Assembly (NCBI RefSeq): GCF_000691525.1
Contig: NZ_JMDW01000016.1
Location: forward strand, 62,001 to 126,000
Length of the DNA stretch: 64,000 nt
DNA from: Mycolicibacterium neoaurum ATCC 25795
GTDB taxonomy: Bacteria; Actinomycetota; Actinomycetes; Mycobacteriales; Mycobacteriaceae
Direction of reading: 5' to 3'
This document shows, piece after piece, positions 5,719 to 25,879 of the stretch. The notes below the pieces were generated by a model. That model worked only from the letters and a program-made list of their open reading frames with translations. It did not search any database and had not been told where the DNA came from. The first letter of the stretch is position 1. Every line of letters starts with the position of its first letter. Both the position numbers and the translations under genes were made by a program.

Positions 5719-7554
5719 TCAGAAGGACGCTTCGTCCAGCTCCATCACTTCGTTGTCGAGTGCGTCGAGCACCGTGCGGGTGCTGGTCAGCAGCGGCAGG
5801 AAGTTCTTGGCGAAGAACGACGCGGCCGCGATCTTGCCCTCGTAGAACGCCTTGTCCGCACCGGTGGCGCCCTCGTCGAGCTTCTCGATCGCGACGGCGG
5901 CCTCGCGCTGCAGCAGCCAGCCGATGATCAGATCGCCGACGCTCATCAGGAAGCGCACCGAGCCCAGACCCACCTTGTAGATGGCGCTCTGGTCCTCCTG
6001 CGAGGCCATCAGGTAGCCGGTCAGCGTGGCGGCCATGCCCTGCACGTCCTCCAGGGCGGTGGCCAGCAGTGCACGCTCGGCCTTGAGGCGGCCGTTGCCG
6101 GTCTCGTTCTTGACGAAGGTGTCGATCTGGCCGGAGACGTAGGCCAGGGCCTGTCCCTTGTCGCGGACGATCTTGCGGAAGAAGAAGTCCTGCGCCTGGA
6201 TGGCGGTGGTGCCTTCGTACAGGGAGTCGATCTTGGCGTCGCGGATGTACTGCTCGATCGGGTAGTCCTGCAGGAAGCCCGAACCGCCCAGGGTCTGCAG
6301 CGACTCGGTCAGGTACCGGTACGCGGTCTCCGAACCGAAGCCCTTGACCACCGGCAGCAGCAGGTCGTTGACCCGCACGGCCAGGTCGGCGTCCACATCG
6401 TGCAGTGCCTTGGCGACCTCGGCGTCCTGGAAGGTGGCGGTGTACATGTACAGCGCGCGCATGCCCTCGGCGTAGGCCTTCTGGGTCATCAGCGAACGAC
6501 GCACGTCCGGGTGATGGGTGATCGTCACGCGCGGCGCGGTCTTGTCGGTCATCTGGGTCAGGTCGGCGCCCTGCACACGCTCCTTGGCGTACTCCAGAGC
6601 ATTCAGGTAGCCGGTCGACAGGGTGGCGATCGCCTTGGTGCCCACCATCATCCGGGCCTGCTCGATGACGTCGAACATCTGCGCGATGCCGTTGTGCACC
6701 TCGCCGACGAGCCAGCCCTTGGCCGGAACGCCGTGCTGACCGAAGGTCAGCTCACAGGTGGCCGAGACCTTCAGGCCCATCTTGTGCTCGACGTTGGTGA
6801 CGAACACACCGTTGCGCTCGCCGAGCTCACCGGTTTCGAAGTCGAAGAGGAACTTGGGTACGAAGAACAGCGAAAGACCCTTGGTTCCCGGGCCGGCGCC
6901 CTCGGGGCGGGCGAGGACCAGGTGCGCGATGTTCGGGAACAGGTCATCGGCGTCGGCGGAGGTGATGAAGCGCTTCACGCCGTCGATGTGCCAGGAGCCG
7001 TCCTCCTGCTGGGTGGCCTTGGTACGGCCGGCGCCGACGTCCGAACCCGCGTCGGGCTCGGTCAGCACCATGGTGGCGCCCCAGTTGTTCTCCGCGGCGA
7101 TGACCGCCCACTTCTTCTGCTCTTCGGTGCCGTTGTGCGCGAAGATCTGCGCGAAGCCGGCGCCGCCGCCGTACATCCACACGGCCGGGTTGGCGCCCAG
7201 GATGTGCTCGTTGAGGGCCCACAGCAGAGCCTTGGGGGCGGGCATGCCGCCGAGCTCCTCGTCGAGGGCGACCTTGTTCCAGCCACCTTCGATGGTCGCG
7301 TTGACCGACTTCTTGAAGGACTCGGGCAGCTTCACCGTGTGGGTGGCGGGATCGAAGACCGGCGGGTTGCGGTCGCCGTCGGCGAACGACTCGGCGATCG
7401 GGCCCTCGGCCAGCCGGGCCATCTCGTTGATCATCTCGCGGGCGGTGTCGGCATCGAGCTCGGCGAACGAGCCCTCGCCGAGCGCCTTGTCGAGACCGAG
7501 CACATCGAACAAGGTAAAGACCTGGTCACGGACGTTGCTCTTGTAATGGCTCAC
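5719..7554 (-). CDS. fadE5: Long/medium-chain acyl-CoA dehydrogenase FadE5
   Basis: A 611-residue FAD acyl-CoA dehydrogenase with broad chain-length range, performing the first step of beta-oxidation. It matches Rv0244c almost throughout: start MSHYKSNVRDQVF, flavin/substrate segments TMVLTEPDAGSDVGAGRTKA and HIDGVKRFITSAD, and catalytic Glu in SLYEGTTAIQAQDF. The extra C-terminal domain is typical of this large family. GTG at 7554 is chosen over the longer frame because homologues begin there. It has its own strong promoter (7636-7663) and operators. It shares the TTAC-N6-GTAA motif with fabG4/fadA2 although about 5.5 kb now lies between them. Confidence 0.95.
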   Translation of the reverse strand: MSHYKSNVRDQVFTLFDVLGLDKALGEGSFAELDADTAREMINEMARLAEGPIAESFADGDRNPPVFDPATHTVKLPESFKKSVNATIEGGWNKVALDEELGGMPAPKALLWALNEHILGANPAVWMYGGGAGFAQIFAHNGTEEQKKWAVIAAENNWGATMVLTEPDAGSDVGAGRTKATQQEDGSWHIDGVKRFITSADADDLFPNIAHLVLARPEGAGPGTKGLSLFFVPKFLFDFETGELGERNGVFVTNVEHKMGLKVSATCELTFGQHGVPAKGWLVGEVHNGIAQMFDVIEQARMMVGTKAIATLSTGYLNALEYAKERVQGADLTQMTDKTAPRVTITHHPDVRRSLMTQKAYAEGMRALYMYTATFQDAEVAKALHDVDADLAVRVNDLLLPVVKGFGSETAYRYLTESLQTLGGSGFLQDYPIEQYIRDAKIDSLYEGTTAIQAQDFFFRKIVRDKGQALAYVSGQIDTFVKNETGNGRLKAERALLATALEDVQGMAATLTGYLMASQEDQSAIYKVGLGSVRFLMSVGDLIIGWLLQREAAVAIEKLDEGATGADKAFYEGKIAAASFFAKNFLPLLTSTRTVLDALDNEVMELDEASF

Positions 7555-7610
7555 GGTTTCTCCTCGGTGAGATCGAAGCTGTCGGTTGGGTTCTCGTGCG
7601 GACTGCGCTA

Positions 7611-7663
7611 AGTTACCCACCAGTAACTGCCTCAAACTATACCGCTCGGTAACCACATCTCAA
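7611..7663 (-). promoter_or_regulatory. fadE5 promoter with two palindromic operators
   Basis: Reading leftward there is a -35 TTGAGA (7663-7658), a 16-bp spacer and a -10 TATAGT (7641-7636). TACCG-CT-CGGTA (7640-7651) lies inside the spacer. AGTTAC-CCACCA-GTAACT (7611-7628) lies exactly at and after the expected transcript start. The second contains the TTAC-N6-GTAA core seen at 180-193. The geometry fits repression by one or two dimeric regulators. Confidence 0.6.
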
Positions 7664-7811
7664 AGGGGTGACGAGCAAATTGTCGCCAGCGAACCAACCC
7701 GGTGGTTGATTGGGCCGGTACCCGGCCGCCGAGACCTGCTCTGAACTGCGATTTCAGGTCAAATGTGATGCTCGCCACGGAGACGTCCAACAAACCTTTA
7801 AGGTGAGGCGC

Positions 7812-8891
7812 ATGAGGCGTGTGGTGGTATGGGGAACGGGAAACATGGGCTCGACGGCGATCCGCTCGGCGGTCGCCTTCCCGGGGCTGGAACTGGCCGG
7901 TGTCCTCACCTCCAGCGCCGAGAAGGCGGGCCGGGATGCCGCCGAGTTCGCCGGTCTGCCCGGTCCCACCGGTATCCGGGCAAGCACCGATGTCGACACC
8001 GCGCTCGCCGACGCCGACGCGGTCGCCTACATGGCCTCCGGTGATATCCGGCCCGAGGAGGCGATCACCGATATCGAACGGTGCCTGCGGGCCGGGAAGC
8101 ACGTCGTCACACCGTCGCTGTACTCGCTCTACGATCCGGTCTCGGCGCCGGCGGAGTGGGTGCAGCGGCTGACCTCCGCCGCCGAGGAGGGTGGTGCCAC
8201 CCTGCTGGTCAGCGGTGTCGATCCGGGTTGGGGTAATGATGCGTTGGCGGTGACCGCGGCCAGCTTGTGCACCCGTATCGACACGATCACCTGCCAGGAG
8301 ATCTTCGACTACTCGACCTACAACCAGCCGTTCGCCGTGAAGGTGTCCTGTGGTTTCGGCGGTTCGATGGACGACACCCCGATGATGCTGCTGCCGAGCA
8401 TCCCCACGATGGTGTGGGGCGGCAACGTCCGGTTGATCGGCCGCGGCCTGGGCATCGAGATCGACGAGATCACCGAGGAGGTCGAACGGCTGCCGCTGGA
8501 GCAGACCGTCGACACCGTCATGGGACCGTTCGAGAAGGGGACCCAGGGGGCCTTCTTCCTCAAGGTGATCGGGTGGTCACAGGGCAGGCGGCGGGTCATC
8601 ATCGAGCACATCACCCGGATCCATCCCAGTTGTGCACCGGAATGGCCGCAACCCGACGAGGGCGTCGGCGATCACCGGGTGATCGTGGATGGTGACCCGC
8701 AGCTGACCATCACGACCAGGGCCGACGTGCCCGGTGGAACCCGCGCCGATGGCGGCAACACCACCGCGGCCAACCGGCTACTCGGAGCCATCAACTGGCT
8801 GGCCGAACAGAAGCCAGGGATCTACGACGGCCTGCAGGTGCCGCTGCGCTCGGCGCTGGCACCGGAGGCCGAGGCCGTGCGCTGGGCCTGA
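7812..8891 (+). CDS. NAD(P)-binding DapB-like oxidoreductase (dihydrodipicolinate-reductase-like)
   Basis: About 359 residues with an N-terminal Rossmann fold (MRRVVVWGTGNMGSTAIRSA) and the layout of dihydrodipicolinate-reductase-like or 2,4-diaminopentanoate-dehydrogenase-like proteins. HVVTPSLYSLYD and LLVSGVDPGWGNDAL are conserved loop signatures. The substrate is unknown, and it is not the lysine-pathway DapB, which is shorter. The start at ATG 7812 is supported by AAGGTGAGG 5-12 bases upstream. It sits between fadE5 and the trehalose polyphleate locus; in M. smegmatis a similar gene seems to hold this position (memory only). Confidence 0.75.
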   Translation: MRRVVVWGTGNMGSTAIRSAVAFPGLELAGVLTSSAEKAGRDAAEFAGLPGPTGIRASTDVDTALADADAVAYMASGDIRPEEAITDIERCLRAGKHVVTPSLYSLYDPVSAPAEWVQRLTSAAEEGGATLLVSGVDPGWGNDALAVTAASLCTRIDTITCQEIFDYSTYNQPFAVKVSCGFGGSMDDTPMMLLPSIPTMVWGGNVRLIGRGLGIEIDEITEEVERLPLEQTVDTVMGPFEKGTQGAFFLKVIGWSQGRRRVIIEHITRIHPSCAPEWPQPDEGVGDHRVIVDGDPQLTITTRADVPGGTRADGGNTTAANRLLGAINWLAEQKPGIYDGLQVPLRSALAPEAEAVRWA

Positions 8892-8948
8892 CCGGGTTCT
8901 GTGCGCCAGTTCAGCCAGAACGCCACAACCGGTGTCGTGGCTGCGCCG

Positions 8949-8974
8949 AGGTAGGTGAATTGGTCGCCCTACCT
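8949..8974 (+). terminator. Weak hairpin after the DapB-like gene
   Basis: AGGTAGG (8949-8955) and CCTACCT (8968-8974) form a 7-bp stem with a 12-base loop, 58 bases past the stop at 8891. There is no T-run. The rest of 8892-9035 shows nothing further. Confidence 0.35.
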
Positions 8975-9035
8975 ACCTGGTTGCAGCCGGGCCGGGACGA
9001 CCGGTGTGCCGACTGAAATCAGGTAGATCACGGCT

Positions 9036-9080
9036 CGCAGCGAGGTTCGGCTCGGTCCACCCCAGCGGAACCTCGCTGCG
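9036..9080 (-). terminator. Terminator of the polyketide synthase gene
   Basis: CGCAGCGAGGTTC (9036-9048) and GAACCTCGCTGCG (9068-9080) form a perfect 13-bp stem with a 19-base loop, starting 8 bases after the pks stop codon. Confidence 0.65.
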
Positions 9081-9088
9081 CCCGCACC

Positions 9089-19978
<10,890 letters not shown>

Positions 19979-20282
19979 CAGGTGTACTCCCCGCTTCGGT
20001 CTGATGAACTGTGGATGATGAGATATGGGTGCCAGGATCCAGACCCCGCGCAGTGGCCGTGGTTGCCTGTGCAACGATCACTGCCGCTCATCTGCCGGCA
20101 TTCACCGCCGGTACCTTACTCGGCGGTCAGTATTGCATGTACCGTGCTATCGCACGCGGTTTCATGACCGCCGTCGAGGGCCCCTGCCGGGCGGCCCCGC
20201 GTGCCGACAGCCGCTATCGTGAAGTCGCCTTCGGTTTTGCCCATCCGCTGACCGTCGACGCAAAGACCCCGGAGGGACCAGG
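19979..20282. promoter_or_regulatory. Divergent control region between pks and papA3
   Basis: 304 bases with no credible gene must hold the promoters of both pks (leftward) and the papA3-mmpL10-PE operon (rightward). CTATCG-type -10 elements (TATCGT near 20215) are possible, but no clear operator was found. A strong Shine-Dalgarno GGAGGG (20271-20276) sits 6 bases before the TTG start of papA3. Confidence 0.5.
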
Positions 20283-21704
20283 TTGCACATCGGGAAGATC
20301 ACGATCGGAACGATCGATGATTGGACGCCGGCCCCAGGTGTCGTGACGTCCTGGCATCCGACCAGCGCGGCGATGGCAAAGGCCCGCCAGGCGCCGGTCA
20401 GCACGGTCCCGGTCAGCTATATGCAGGGCCAGCACATCCGGGGTGTCTACGAGCAGGCCGCCAAGGGGCTGGACTACTCCCGGCAGATCATCGCCACCTG
20501 CGAGGTCCCGGGCATCTGCGATATCGACGCGATGAACCACGCCCTGAACTCCTATCTGCGCAGGCACGACACCTACCGCAGTTGGTTCTCCTATGACGGG
20601 TCCGGCGACATCGTGCGCCACACCATCACCGACCCGGCCGATATCGAGTTCGAACCCGTCGTCCACGGCGAGATCACCACCGAGGACGCCCGCAAACACA
20701 TCGTGGACATCCCGTCGCCGCTGGAATGGGGGTGCTTCTCGTTCGGGATCGTGCAGAGCGAGGATCATTTCGATTTCTACGCCAGCATCGACCATGTCCA
20801 CGGGGACGCCGCCCTGATCGGTATCACCATGCTCGAGGCGCACGGCATGTACACCTCGCTGACCACCACGGGTCAGCCCATGCCGTTGCCAGAAGCCGGT
20901 CACTTCGACGACTTCTGCGTACAGGAACGCGAACGTACCGCCGCGCTGACCGTCGACTCGCCCGAAGTCCGCGCCTGGATCGAGTTCGCCGAGAACAACA
21001 ACAACAGCATGCCGGAGTTCCCGCTGCCGCTGGGCGATCCGTCGGTGCCGACGATCGCCGATATGGTCGGGGAGATGCTGCTCGATGCCGAGCAGACCGC
21101 CCGTTTCGACGCCGCCTGCGTCGCCGCCGGTGTCCGGTTCGTCGGTGGCCTGTACGCCTGTACCGCCATGGTCGAACATGAGCTGACCGGTGCGGCAACG
21201 TATTACGGTCTGACACCGCGCGACACCCGGCGGACCTCGGACAACTTCATGACGCAGGGCTGGTTCACCGGTCTGGTGCCGTTGACCGTGCCGATCGCCG
21301 CGACGACGTTCGCCGAGGCCGCGTGGTCGGCACAGACCTCCTTCGATAGGGGTCTCGAGCTGGCCCGTGTCCCGTATTACCGGGTGCTTGAACTGGCGCC
21401 CTGGTTGGACAATCCGCGACCGAACTTCCCGGTGTCGAACTTCCTGCACGGTGGTGCCGCGCCCCTGAACGCCGTTCTTGCGGCGGCCGAGATGGGCTAC
21501 TCGAACAACATCGGCATCTATTCCGACGGCCGGTTCTCCTATCAGTTGACCGTGTATGTGTTCCGCTACGACGCGGGCACCGCGATGGCGGTGATGTTCC
21601 CGGACAACGAGGTCGCCCAGAAGTCGGTCACCCGGTACATCGCGACGATGAAATCGGTGATCGAGCAGGTGGCGGAGACCGGTGACTGGGGTCGTTTTGG
21701 TTAA
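20283..21704 (+). CDS. papA3: PapA3-like acyltransferase of the trehalose polyphleate locus
   Basis: A 473-residue polyketide-associated acyltransferase (condensation-domain fold). It moves acyl chains from the PKS carrier protein to trehalose in the cytosol; no thioesterase exists in the PKS, so this enzyme should offload it. The active-site motif reads DHVHGDA, a variant of HHxxxDG that keeps the catalytic second His and the Asp. The start is TTG at 20283: GGAGGG lies 6 bases upstream, and the protein then opens HIGKITIGTIDDW like other PapA proteins. The 17-base gap to mmpL10 indicates one operon. Confidence 0.9.
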   Translation: MHIGKITIGTIDDWTPAPGVVTSWHPTSAAMAKARQAPVSTVPVSYMQGQHIRGVYEQAAKGLDYSRQIIATCEVPGICDIDAMNHALNSYLRRHDTYRSWFSYDGSGDIVRHTITDPADIEFEPVVHGEITTEDARKHIVDIPSPLEWGCFSFGIVQSEDHFDFYASIDHVHGDAALIGITMLEAHGMYTSLTTTGQPMPLPEAGHFDDFCVQERERTAALTVDSPEVRAWIEFAENNNNSMPEFPLPLGDPSVPTIADMVGEMLLDAEQTARFDAACVAAGVRFVGGLYACTAMVEHELTGAATYYGLTPRDTRRTSDNFMTQGWFTGLVPLTVPIAATTFAEAAWSAQTSFDRGLELARVPYYRVLELAPWLDNPRPNFPVSNFLHGGAAPLNAVLAAAEMGYSNNIGIYSDGRFSYQLTVYVFRYDAGTAMAVMFPDNEVAQKSVTRYIATMKSVIEQVAETGDWGRFG

Positions 21705-21721
21705 GCCGGTGTGCCGGTTCG

Positions 21722-24721
21722 GTGAGGGGCAGTAGTGGGGGACGTGTGCGTCGGTTAGCCGGTTTTGTGGTGCGGTGGCCGCTGGCCGTCATCGGTATCT
21801 GGGTGGCGCTTGCGGTGGCATTGCCACTGGCCGTCCCGAGTCTCAACGAGATGGCGCAGCGCAATCCGCTGTCCATGCTGCCGGGTGACGCGCCGTCGAA
21901 TATCGCCGCCCGCCAGATGGAGGAGGCATTCCAGGAGCCGGGCACCGACGACCTGCTGTTGGTCGTGCTGACCGACGAGGATGGTCTCGGTCCCGAGCAC
22001 GAGGCGACGTATCGCAAGTTGGTCGACGCGCTGCGCGATGACCAGGCCAACGTCGTGATGCTGCAGGAATTCATCGGAACACCCGCTCTGCGTTCGACTT
22101 TGACCAGCAAGGACAACAAGTCCTGGGTGCTGCCGGTCGGTTTGGCCGGAGCGCTGGGCACCCCGCAGTCGTATCGGTCGTTCGAGCAGGTCTCCGACCT
22201 CATCGAGCAGACCACCGCGGGCGGCCCGCTGGAGGTACACCTGGCGGGGCCGGCCGCGACCGTGGCGGATCTGACCGTCGCAGGCGAGAACGACCGGCTG
22301 CCCATCGAGATCGCCATCGCCGTGCTGGTGCTGCTGGTGCTGCTCATCGTCTACCGCAACCCGGTGACGATGCTGCTGCCACTGGCCGGGATCGGTATGT
22401 CGTTGCTGATCGCCCAGTCCTCGGTGGCCGGGCTGTCCGAACTGACCGGTCTCGGGGTGTCCAACCAGGCGATGATCCTGCTCAGCGCGATCATCTTCGG
22501 CGCAGGCACCGATTACGCCGTCTTCCTGATCAGTCGCTATCACGATTTCGTACGCAAGGGTGAGGACTCGACCGACGCGGTCCGCGCGGCCCTCGGTTCG
22601 GTCGGCAAGGTCATCACGGCCTCGGCGGCCACCGTCGGCCTGACCTTCCTGGCGATCAGCTTCGCCGAGATGGGCATCTTCTCGACTGTCGGCGTGTCCT
22701 CGGCCGTCGGTGTCTTCGTGGCCTATCTGGCCGCGATGACGCTGCTTCCCGCGTTGCTGACACTCGTGGGCCCACGGGGCTGGATCGCGCCCCGCAAGGA
22801 GTTGACCTCGCGGTTGTGGCGCCGTTCGGGAACGCGCATCGTGCGGCGGCCGTGGACTCATCTGGTGGGCAGCCTGCTGGTGCTGCTCCTGCTGGCCGGG
22901 CTGTCCGGTTTCGCCACCTTCAACTATGACGACCGCAAGTCCGTGGCCGATTCGGAGCCGAGTTCGCTGGGCTACGCGGCGCTGGAGAAGCACTTCGACA
23001 TCAACCAGTCGATCCCGTCCTATGTGCTGATCCACTCTGACAAGGACTTGCGCAACCCGGCCGCGTTGGCGGATCTGGAGCAGCTCGCCGAGCGCATCAC
23101 CCAATTGCCCGATATCCAGATGGTCACCGGTATCACCCGACCGTTGGGGTCGGTACCGCCGGAGTTCCGGGCCACTTATCAGGCCGGCATCGTCGGTACC
23201 CGGCTCGCCGATGGCGCCAAGATGATCAGCGACGGCTCTAAGGACCTCAACCGGCTCTCCAGTGGGGCGAACACCCTGGCAGGCAGCCTCGGCGATGTCC
23301 GCGGGCAGATCACCGATATCGCAGGCAGTCTCAAGCAGATGGTCGACGCGTTCGCCGCCCTGCGCGGTCAGTACGGTGGCGACAAACTGGTCAAGAACGT
23401 CGATGTGGCGGCCAAGCTGGTGGCCAGCATCAACCGACTCGGCAACTCCATGGGCGTCAACCTGATGGCGACCAGGGACATGTTCGCCTGGGTGCCTCCG
23501 GTGTTGGCAGCCCTGCACGGCAACGTGGTCTGCGATCTGGATGTCTCGTGCAGCCAGACCCGCATCCACCTCTCCCGGCTGGCCGCGGCACGCAACGATG
23601 GCACGTTGGACGAGATCGAGGATCTGGCCGGCCAGTTGGAGTCGTTGCAGGACCGCCAGTCCCTCAACGCCGCACTGCAACAGGTCGGCACCGCATTCAC
23701 CCGGTTGACCAAGGCCATGCAGGCGATGGGCCTGGACAGCCCGGCCGGCGCCGAAGCGACGCTGGCCCAGCTGCAGCAGGGTGCCGAGCGTTCGGCCAGC
23801 GGCAGCAGGCAGGTTGCCGACGGCGTGGACCAGATCGTCGACCAGATCCAGCTGATGCGCTCAGGGCTGGACCAGGCCGCGGCCTTCCTGCTGACCATGG
23901 CGGAGAATGCCAACTCACCGGCCATGTCGGGGTTCAACATCCCGCCCGAGGTCCTGCAGCTGGAGGATTTCAAGGCGGCCACCAAGGCCTACGTGTCGCC
24001 AGACGGTCATACGGCGCGCTATCTGGTGTTCACCAAGCTCGACCCGTTCAGCCCGGCCGCGATGGATCAGGTCAAGGTCATCGAGGACGCCGCGCGCGGG
24101 GCCCTGCCGAACACCGAGCTGTCGGACGCCTCGGTGTCGATGGGCGGATACCCGGTGGCACTGGCCGACACCCGTGACTACTACCAGAGCGACATCCGCT
24201 ACATCGTGGTCGTCACCGTGATCGTCGTGCTGATCATCCTCATGCTGCTCCTGCGCGCGCTGATCGCGCCGCTGTATCTGGTTGGTTCCGTGGTGATCTC
24301 GTACTTCGCCGCACTGGGACTCGGCGTGCTGCTGTTCCAGGTGATCCTCGATCAGCAGCTGCACTGGTCGGTGCCGCCACTGGCGTTCGTGGTGTTGGTG
24401 GCGGTCGGAGCCGACTACAACCTGCTGCTGGTGTCCCGGATGCGCGACGAGGCCCCGGCGGGCAGATTCGGCATCATCCGCACCCTCAGCTCGACCGGTG
24501 GTGTCATCACCGCTGCCGGTCTGATCTTCGCCGCGTCGATGTGGGGCCTGCTGTTCTCCAGCATCGGTACTGTGGTGCAGGGCGGGTTCGTCATCGGCAT
24601 CGGCATTCTGCTGGACACCTTCCTGGTCCGGACCGTCACCGTGCCTGCCATGGCCACGTTGGTCGGCCGGGCGAACTGGTGGCCATCTCGACTCACGGCA
24701 CGAGGGAGCGGTAACGCATGA
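21722..24721 (+). CDS. mmpL10: MmpL10-like RND lipid transporter
   Basis: About 999 residues in the MmpL/RND layout: a first helix (LAGFVVRWPLAVIGIWVALA), a periplasmic domain, five more helices with FGAGTDYAVFLISRYHDF, a second large periplasmic domain rich in helical repeats, and a last block of helices with VAVGADYNLLLVSRMRDE. The two Asp-Tyr pairs are the proton-relay signature. In the known pathway it carries diacyltrehalose-type precursors to the periplasm. Start GTG at 21722 (an alternative is GTG at 21746). The stop overlaps the next start by 4 bp (ATGA), so translation is coupled. Confidence 0.93.
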   Translation: MRGSSGGRVRRLAGFVVRWPLAVIGIWVALAVALPLAVPSLNEMAQRNPLSMLPGDAPSNIAARQMEEAFQEPGTDDLLLVVLTDEDGLGPEHEATYRKLVDALRDDQANVVMLQEFIGTPALRSTLTSKDNKSWVLPVGLAGALGTPQSYRSFEQVSDLIEQTTAGGPLEVHLAGPAATVADLTVAGENDRLPIEIAIAVLVLLVLLIVYRNPVTMLLPLAGIGMSLLIAQSSVAGLSELTGLGVSNQAMILLSAIIFGAGTDYAVFLISRYHDFVRKGEDSTDAVRAALGSVGKVITASAATVGLTFLAISFAEMGIFSTVGVSSAVGVFVAYLAAMTLLPALLTLVGPRGWIAPRKELTSRLWRRSGTRIVRRPWTHLVGSLLVLLLLAGLSGFATFNYDDRKSVADSEPSSLGYAALEKHFDINQSIPSYVLIHSDKDLRNPAALADLEQLAERITQLPDIQMVTGITRPLGSVPPEFRATYQAGIVGTRLADGAKMISDGSKDLNRLSSGANTLAGSLGDVRGQITDIAGSLKQMVDAFAALRGQYGGDKLVKNVDVAAKLVASINRLGNSMGVNLMATRDMFAWVPPVLAALHGNVVCDLDVSCSQTRIHLSRLAAARNDGTLDEIEDLAGQLESLQDRQSLNAALQQVGTAFTRLTKAMQAMGLDSPAGAEATLAQLQQGAERSASGSRQVADGVDQIVDQIQLMRSGLDQAAAFLLTMAENANSPAMSGFNIPPEVLQLEDFKAATKAYVSPDGHTARYLVFTKLDPFSPAAMDQVKVIEDAARGALPNTELSDASVSMGGYPVALADTRDYYQSDIRYIVVVTVIVVLIILMLLLRALIAPLYLVGSVVISYFAALGLGVLLFQVILDQQLHWSVPPLAFVVLVAVGADYNLLLVSRMRDEAPAGRFGIIRTLSSTGGVITAAGLIFAASMWGLLFSSIGTVVQGGFVIGIGILLDTFLVRTVTVPAMATLVGRANWWPSRLTARGSGNA

Positions 24722-25872
24722 GGAGACTTCTCGCGGCGACCACCGCCCTTCTGACGATCGCGGCGACGGGTCCGTCGGCCGCCGGGATTGCGGCCGCCGA
24801 GCCACCCCCGCCGCCGCCCGCTCCCAGCCCTGCGGTGCCCGGCCCCGCAGGTCCAGGTAACGCCCGCACCATCGAGGGTCGCGGCTACGCGCTCGGCGGT
24901 GCTCATGTGCTCGGCATCCCCTACGACGAATACATCATGCGCACCGGCGCAGAGTGGTTCCCCGGCCTGAAGCGCCAGATCGTCGACTACCCGGCCGGCC
25001 AGGTCCAGGGCCACACCCTGGAGCGGTTGTTCCCCGGCATCGGGCGACTGGACGATCAGTTCCCCGGTCTGGGCATCGACGGCCCGAGCTACGGCGAGTC
25101 CATCGATGTCGGCGGACCCAACCTCGTCAACGCCATCCGCCAGGGTGGCCCGGGCATGGCGATCGGCCTGTCCGAGGGCGCCTCCGTCCTTGAGGACGTC
25201 AAGATCAGGCTGGCCAACGACCCGACCGCCCCGCCGCCGGACCAGCTGGCGTTCGCGACCTATGGAAACCCGGTCGGCAAGCACGCTTTCGGTGAGAGCT
25301 TCCTGAGCCAGAACTTCCCGGTGGGCAGCGTCGTGCCGTCACTGGATTATCGGATGCCGCCCGAGGTGGAGAGCCAGTACGACACCCACCTGTTCGTCTC
25401 GGCCTACGACAGCATCGCCGACTGGCCGCAACGCTCGGACAACTGGATCTCGGTGGCCAACGCCATCGTCGGTCTGGCGACCGGCCACACCGCCGTCGCC
25501 TTCACCAACCCGAAAATGGTTCCGCCGCAAAACATCCGTACCACGGTGAACTCGCGCGGGGCGCGCACGACGACATACATGATCCCCGAGGAGCACCTGC
25601 CGCTGGTGTTGCCGTTCAAGTATCTCGGCGTCGACCAGAAGACCCTGATCGAGCTGGACAAGGTCCTGCAGCCCTATGTCGATGCCGGTTACACCCGCAA
25701 CGACAATCCGGCGACGGCGCCGATCACCGTCGATCCGGTGAACGGGTACGACCCGGCCGAGGTCACCGCGCCGGCCACCCAGGCCGCATTCGGTGGCGGG
25801 GCCGATCCGGTATCGCAGTTGATGGCCGGGCTGCAGTACGTCCTGAACAACCAGCCGCCGCCCAAGCCCTAG
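24718..25872 (+). CDS. Secreted PE-PPE-domain acyltransferase completing trehalose polyphleates
   Basis: 384 residues: a signal peptide (MRRLLAATTALLTIAATGPS, cleavage near AAA), a proline-rich linker, then an alpha/beta-hydrolase PE-PPE domain with the nucleophile elbow GLSEG. Despite the locus name PE used in M. smegmatis, it has no true PE N-terminus. Published work, from memory, places the orthologue in the outer envelope layer, where it transfers acyl groups between precursors to give the fully acylated product. It is translationally coupled to mmpL10. The C-terminus ends in a proline-rich tail, and it is convergent with the GAP gene after 7 bases. Confidence 0.88.
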   Translation: MRRLLAATTALLTIAATGPSAAGIAAAEPPPPPPAPSPAVPGPAGPGNARTIEGRGYALGGAHVLGIPYDEYIMRTGAEWFPGLKRQIVDYPAGQVQGHTLERLFPGIGRLDDQFPGLGIDGPSYGESIDVGGPNLVNAIRQGGPGMAIGLSEGASVLEDVKIRLANDPTAPPPDQLAFATYGNPVGKHAFGESFLSQNFPVGSVVPSLDYRMPPEVESQYDTHLFVSAYDSIADWPQRSDNWISVANAIVGLATGHTAVAFTNPKMVPPQNIRTTVNSRGARTTTYMIPEEHLPLVLPFKYLGVDQKTLIELDKVLQPYVDAGYTRNDNPATAPITVDPVNGYDPAEVTAPATQAAFGGGADPVSQLMAGLQYVLNNQPPPKP

Positions 25873-25879
25873 CGCTCAG

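Noticed and set aside
5590..7611. 673-codon open frame on the plus strand across fadE5
   Set aside because: It is the shadow of a perfect FadE5 match on the other strand. Long antisense frames are expected at this GC content, and the translation is repetitive with no domain.
21755..23680. 641-codon minus-strand frame within mmpL10
   Set aside because: Antisense to clear MmpL membrane segments; His/Gln-rich artefact.
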